Made by a program: the position numbers and the translations under genes
Source of the DNA: Chloroflexota bacterium
Lineage (GTDB): Bacteria > Chloroflexota > Ktedonobacteria > Ktedonobacterales > Ktedonobacteraceae
Assembly (NCBI GenBank): GCA_005881995.1
Contig: VBHV01000132.1
Span: 1-8,586 of the forward strand
Direction of reading: 5' to 3'
DNA length: 8,586 nt
Notes under the pieces: model-generated
What the model saw: only the letters and a program-made list of their open reading frames with translations
What the model was told of the DNA's origin: nothing
The model's database searches: none
Shown here: piece after piece, positions 5,777 to 8,586 of the stretch
Layout of the letters: each line of letters starts with the position of its first letter
Numbering within the stretch: position 1 is the first letter of the stretch

Positions 5777-6751
5777 TTAAGCTCTGCCAGATATCTGATT
5801 GTTCCTCAATAAGTCCAATACTCGTAATGTCTTCTTACCATCCTCTGGCGAATAGAGCAAGGTTGTTCGCTCCTGTATGCAATCGGTAAAATGCTGCACC
5901 ATCAACTGATAGGGGTCGGCAGGGGTAAATGTACGCTGCTCGTAGACTGATCCGCGCTGTATCATCAACGAAGTTGTGTCCTCTTTCCACGCGGTGAAGG
6001 TCTGGGGCGCTGTTATAGCGGCGTTGGCGCCAACAACCTCGATGACCTGGTGTTCGGCGGCGGCGAAGCTGCATTGGATGTGCGCTGATAGATTGTCCCC
6101 AAATTCTAATACAGCGCTGGTACTCATATCTATAGCATTCTGGCTATAGGAAAATACTGAGGAAATAGATCGAGGTTCGGAACCGGAGAGCCAGCGGGCA
6201 GCGTTGACGCAGTAGCTGCCGATGTCGAGGAGGGCGCCGCCACCGAACTCTGGGAAGGCGCGATAATTGGTGGGGGCGTTGAATGGGAAGGAGAACGCGG
6301 TATGGATGAAACGCAGTTCTCCGGCTTCGCCCGCGTCGAGCATACGTTTTAAGGCTTGCATGCGTGGGTGAAAGCGATACATGACGGCTTCCATGAGTAG
6401 GACCTTCGCTTGCTGGCAGGCGAGGATCATGGCTTCGCATTCGGCGGCGCTCATGGCGAGGGGTTTTTCGCATAAGACATGTTTACCGGCCTGGGCAGCG
6501 CGGATGGTCCACTCGCGGTGGAGATGATTGGGCAAGGCGATATAGACAACCTGCACGCCGGGATCATTCAGGAGGGCCTGGTAGTCGTGGTAAACATGTT
6601 CGATGGCGAATTGTGAGGCAGTGGATGTAGCACGCAGCTCGTCACGACTGGCTATGGCCAGCACATGAGAATCGGGTGTATGCTGGATGGCCGGTATGAC
6701 GGCGCGATTGGCAATGAAGCCAGCGCCGAGGACGCCCCAGTTACACGGCAT
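5777..6751 (-). CDS. Gfo/Idh/MocA-family NAD(P)-dependent oxidoreductase
   Basis: This family oxidises or reduces sugars, inositols and related diols with NAD(P). The protein has 324 residues, normal for the family. The N-terminal Rossmann fold begins with WGVLGAGFIA (5-14). ALPNHLHREW (72-81) and CEKPLAM (94-100) follow, the latter carrying the family's catalytic lysine K96. The C-terminal sheet domain has MYRFHPR (124-130) and GGGALLDIGSYCVNA (170-184). There D176 is conserved and Y180 stands where many members have histidine. This pattern is closest to the dihydrodiol dehydrogenase / D-xylose dehydrogenase branch; the substrate cannot be told. The ATG (6749-6751) has AGGAG six bases upstream. 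It is alone on its transcript, divergent from the MglA-type gene, and no clear terminator follows it. Confidence 0.92.
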   Translation of the reverse strand: MPCNWGVLGAGFIANRAVIPAIQHTPDSHVLAIASRDELRATSTASQFAIEHVYHDYQALLNDPGVQVVYIALPNHLHREWTIRAAQAGKHVLCEKPLAMSAAECEAMILACQQAKVLLMEAVMYRFHPRMQALKRMLDAGEAGELRFIHTAFSFPFNAPTNYRAFPEFGGGALLDIGSYCVNAARWLSGSEPRSISSVFSYSQNAIDMSTSAVLEFGDNLSAHIQCSFAAAEHQVIEVVGANAAITAPQTFTAWKEDTTSLMIQRGSVYEQRTFTPADPYQLMVQHFTDCIQERTTLLYSPEDGKKTLRVLDLLRNNQISGRA

Positions 6752-6783
6752 AGCTTGCTCCTGAACAGTTGTTTTCTGCGTTT

Positions 6784-6813
6784 AGTATAGATGCATGGTA
6801 TTAGGAGGGTCAA
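6784..6813 (-). promoter_or_regulatory. Promoter of the oxidoreductase gene
   Basis: On the minus strand TTGACC (6808-6813), an 18-base spacer and TATACT (6784-6789) form a strong sigma-70 match. The start would be about 25-30 bases upstream of the ATG at 6751. Confidence 0.7.
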
Positions 6814-6861
6814 GTCCTGGCTTCGCACAACCAGTGAACCTTACCCAATATCTCTACAAAG

Positions 6862-6890
6862 TTGGCAATTTACGTAAAATACTGTATACT
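6862..6890 (+). promoter_or_regulatory. Promoter of the MglA-type GTPase gene
   Basis: TTGGCA (6862-6867), a 17-base spacer and TATACT (6885-6890) form a strong sigma-70 match on the plus strand. Transcription would start near 6897, giving a leader of about 120 bases. It also shows that the open frame upstream of 7018 cannot be the true N-terminus, because its first codon is part of the -35 box. Confidence 0.75.
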
Positions 6891-6919
6891 GTGTTTCAAT
6901 CAGGAGCGACTGATAGCAA

Positions 6920-6952
6920 AGGCGGCCTCACGGGTCGCCTCTACAGTTTTTT
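6920..6952 (+). promoter_or_regulatory. Leader hairpin followed by a T-run, a diverged copy of the GC-rich repeat unit
   Basis: AGGCGGCCT (6920-6928) can pair over nine positions, two of them G-U, with GGGTCGCCT (6932-6940), leaving a 3-base loop. Six Ts follow at 6947-6952, but six bases after the stem, so it is a weak terminator shape. It lies in the mRNA leader of the GTPase gene. Positions 6920-6946 plus one base match the repeat unit at 4535-4562 in 20 of 28 places. It could act as an attenuator, or simply be an inserted repeat. Confidence 0.45.
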
Positions 6953-7017
6953 CCTTGAAGGATCAAGCGGAGCGTTCAGGAAGAGGCGCGTTTGAGCGGG
7001 TAGGAGAACTAACATTT

Positions 7018-7602
7018 ATGTCTCTCATTAACATGGCGAAACGAGAAATCAATTGTAAGATCGTCTATTATGGTATTGGTTTGTGCGGAAAGACGACTAA
7101 TCTGCACTATATACACCAGGCGGTCAACCCCCGAGATGTAGGTGATATGGTTTCTATTGACACGGAGACCGAGCGTACCTTGTATTTCGATCTTCTTCCG
7201 TTGGAACTGGGGAAGGTTCACGGCTTTCAGATCCGCTTTCAGCTTTACACGGTTCCAGGACAGGTACTGTACCAGCAGACTCGTATTTCCGTGCTGAAGG
7301 GAGCGGATTGTGTGATCTTCGTAGCCGACTCGCAGGCCAGTAAGCTGCAGGAGAATATTGAAAGCTGGAACGAGCTACAGGATCAACTCAAGCGTATGAA
7401 CAAGGATATCACCGATTTTCCCCTGGTCATGCAGTGGAATAAGCGGGACTTACAGGATATCTTGCCGGTCTCGGCATTAGAACAGTACCTGAACCCGTAT
7501 CGCTTTCCGAGCTTTGAGTCGGTTGCGCTGACCGGCAAAGGGGTGATTGAGAGCCTGCGAGTAGGTATCAATTCCACACTTCGGCGCCTGGAAAGAATTT
7601 AA
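7018..7602 (+). CDS. mglA: MglA-family small Ras-like GTPase
   Basis: MglA proteins are bacterial small GTPases that set cell polarity and motility in Myxococcus; in many other phyla their role is unknown. The 194-residue protein has all switch elements. The P-loop is GIGLCGKTT (19-27). R53 (TETERTL) matches the intrinsic arginine finger. The G3 motif is the MglA-type TVPGQ (78-82), with T in place of the usual Asp of Ras proteins and Q82 kept. G4 is NKRD (141-144). The start at 7018 (MSLINMAKREINCK) matches the family's N-terminus; GGAG (7003-7006) lies 11 bases upstream. No roadblock/MglB-type GAP gene is next to it. An intrinsic terminator follows, so it is probably monocistronic, although the response-regulator gene lies 129 bases downstream in the same direction. 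Confidence 0.95.
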   Translation: MSLINMAKREINCKIVYYGIGLCGKTTNLHYIHQAVNPRDVGDMVSIDTETERTLYFDLLPLELGKVHGFQIRFQLYTVPGQVLYQQTRISVLKGADCVIFVADSQASKLQENIESWNELQDQLKRMNKDITDFPLVMQWNKRDLQDILPVSALEQYLNPYRFPSFESVALTGKGVIESLRVGINSTLRRLERI

Positions 7603-7617
7603 GCAGGCGCGTTTTTT
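7584..7617 (+). terminator. Intrinsic terminator overlapping the end of the GTPase gene
   Basis: GCGCCTG (7584-7590) pairs perfectly with CAGGCGC (7604-7610) around a 13-base loop, with six Ts at 7612-7617. The left arm lies inside the last codons of the GTPase gene and the loop contains its TAA. The stem is only seven base pairs but GC-rich. Confidence 0.7.
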
Positions 7618-7731
7618 CATTCTACTGTCCTCGATCAAAACTGGGGAAATATATTCCGATGCACGCGAAGGTACATCGATAGAAGTGTCGGCAGGCCAGC
7701 ATCCACTAGCTGCTCTGCAAAGAGGAATTGC

Positions 7732-8421
7732 ATGGATACCATAAAAGTCATCGTTGTTGACGAGCAGCCCTTGTTCCGCCAGGGTATTTGCTCCACACTC
7801 GAAAAAATGGGGAACTGTGAGATTATTGGTAAATCTACAGATGCGCTGGAGATTCTTGAGCTAGCGCGCACAGGCAATCCTGACGTGGCCTTGATTGATG
7901 CCGGTCTGACGGCAGCCGATCCCCTGGAGATAGCCAGGCAGATGCGCCACCTCGCCCCACAGGTCGCGATTATGATCCTTACGCCATCAGAAGACGAGGA
8001 GCGCCTGTTTCAATCGATCAAGGTGGGAGCCGCCGCCTACTACACGCGCAATATCACGCCGGAAGAACTGACCGACGCTGTACGGCGGGTCAGTCACGGA
8101 GAATATTTAATCAATGACGATGTGCTCTCAAAGCCTCAACTGGCGAGCCGCGTGCTCAAGTCGTTCCGCGAACTGGCGGTCGAAGAGGAAGAAGTGGCGA
8201 CGAAAGACCTCTACTCTCCGCTCTCAAGCCGCGAAGTGGAGATTCTTGACTATATCGCGCGAGGAAATAGTAACAAGGAAATTGCGAAATCGCTGAGAAT
8301 TAGCGACCAGACGGTCAAGAACCACATTACCTCGATTCTCAAGAAGCTTTCGGTGAATGACCGTACCGCGGCTGTGGTGCACGCGCTGCGTCATGGTTGG
8401 ATTAAGATGCACGACAGTTAA
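7732..8421 (+). CDS. NarL/LuxR-family response regulator with a non-canonical receiver domain
   Basis: This two-domain DNA-binding regulator has 229 residues, normal for the class. The receiver domain (about 4-122) has D10-E11 as metal ligands, D56 as the likely phospho-acceptor and T84 as the switch threonine. The usual invariant lysine is replaced by R106 (YYTRN, where GYLLKD is typical), and the bases after D56 read AGL rather than xMP. An acidic linker (EEEE, 151-154) leads to the LuxR helix-turn-helix (164-226) with LSSREVEIL, NKEIA and QTVKNHI. AGAGGA (7721-7726) precedes the ATG. No histidine kinase gene is adjacent. A weak -10 candidate, TATATT (7650-7655), lacks a good -35. Its stop is five bases from that of the next, convergent gene. 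The target genes are unknown. Confidence 0.93.
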   Translation: MDTIKVIVVDEQPLFRQGICSTLEKMGNCEIIGKSTDALEILELARTGNPDVALIDAGLTAADPLEIARQMRHLAPQVAIMILTPSEDEERLFQSIKVGAAAYYTRNITPEELTDAVRRVSHGEYLINDDVLSKPQLASRVLKSFRELAVEEEEVATKDLYSPLSSREVEILDYIARGNSNKEIAKSLRISDQTVKNHITSILKKLSVNDRTAAVVHALRHGWIKMHDS

Positions 8422-8426
8422 GCTCA

Positions 8427-8586
8427 TCAGACCCAGACTGCCAGCAGTTCTTTGCCGCTAGTTGCATCCAGAAAGACATAGAGGTCGTGATGGCTTTGCG
8501 GAAATGGTGTAGGGTCTACAGCAGGGTCGGTGGATTGCAGCGGGATTTGTTGATAGTAGATCATCCAGGCGGGTCTATTGGTCATG
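8427..8586 (-). CDS. C-terminal end of an unrecognised protein (cut by window edge)
   Basis: The minus strand shows an open frame ending in a double stop (TGA TGA, 8424-8429). It reads MTNRPAWMIYYQQIPLQSTD, continues with SHHDLYVFLDATSGKELLAV and ends WV. A methionine codon lies at 8583-8585, but no upstream sequence is available to test it as a start, and the peptide reads as the end of a longer protein. The YVFLDATSGKELL stretch recalls the final strand of PepSY-like or secreted beta-rich domains (DAxTGK), a weak resemblance. It converges on the response-regulator gene with only five bases between the stops. Confidence 0.6.
   Translation of the reverse strand, partial: MTNRPAWMIYYQQIPLQSTDPAVDPTPFPQSHHDLYVFLDATSGKELLAVWV

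Noticed and set aside
6862..7017. N-terminal extension of the GTPase by 52 residues
   Set aside because: The extension starts at the TTG of the -35 box and covers the promoter and hairpin. MglA proteins begin at the equivalent of position 7018.

Overview
This 8.6 kb window is ordinary bacterial chromosome of moderate GC content. It holds nine well-supported genes, of which two are cut by the window edges, plus one newly proposed 36-residue gene. I see no rRNA, tRNA, CRISPR array, integrase or transposase. The mix suggests a soil-type Chloroflexota bacterium, possibly of the Ktedonobacteria class: a stand-alone MglA-like GTPase, a LuxR/NarL-type response regulator, a Gfo/Idh/MocA oxidoreductase and GC-rich palindromic hairpin repeats. 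That assignment is inference from gene style, not from a marker gene.

Layout. Positions 1-540 (minus strand) are the first 180 codons of dxs (isoprenoid MEP pathway), starting with TTG. A roughly 480-base intergenic stretch with palindromes and promoters follows. A plus-strand gene (1023-1559) then encodes a very acidic, presumably disordered protein with a basic tail. A bidirectional terminator (1563-1603) separates it from a minus-strand pair, gatB then a Glu/Leu-type dehydrogenase gene (4414 down to 1623), 38 bases apart and probably cotranscribed. Upstream of the gatB promoter lies a 42-bp perfect inverted repeat (4523-4633).

The most interesting part is 4663-5615. A small cysteine-containing protein gene (minus) and a MerR-family regulator gene (plus) diverge from a 105-base spacer. 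In the spacer the small gene has TTGACT-N19-TACACT with a perfect 16-bp dyad in the 19-bp spacer, which is the hallmark of a MerR-activated promoter. The regulator ends in a four-cysteine cluster. Converging on the regulator, and overlapping its stop, is an unannotated 36-codon gene for a single-span membrane peptide with its own consensus extended -10 promoter and ribosome binding site. Together these look like a compact thiol- or metal-responsive module.

The rest (5777-8586) holds an NAD(P)-dependent sugar-type oxidoreductase (minus), a divergent MglA-family GTPase with a structured leader and its own terminator, a NarL/LuxR response regulator with a non-canonical receiver domain, and the last 52 codons of an unrecognised protein entering on the minus strand.
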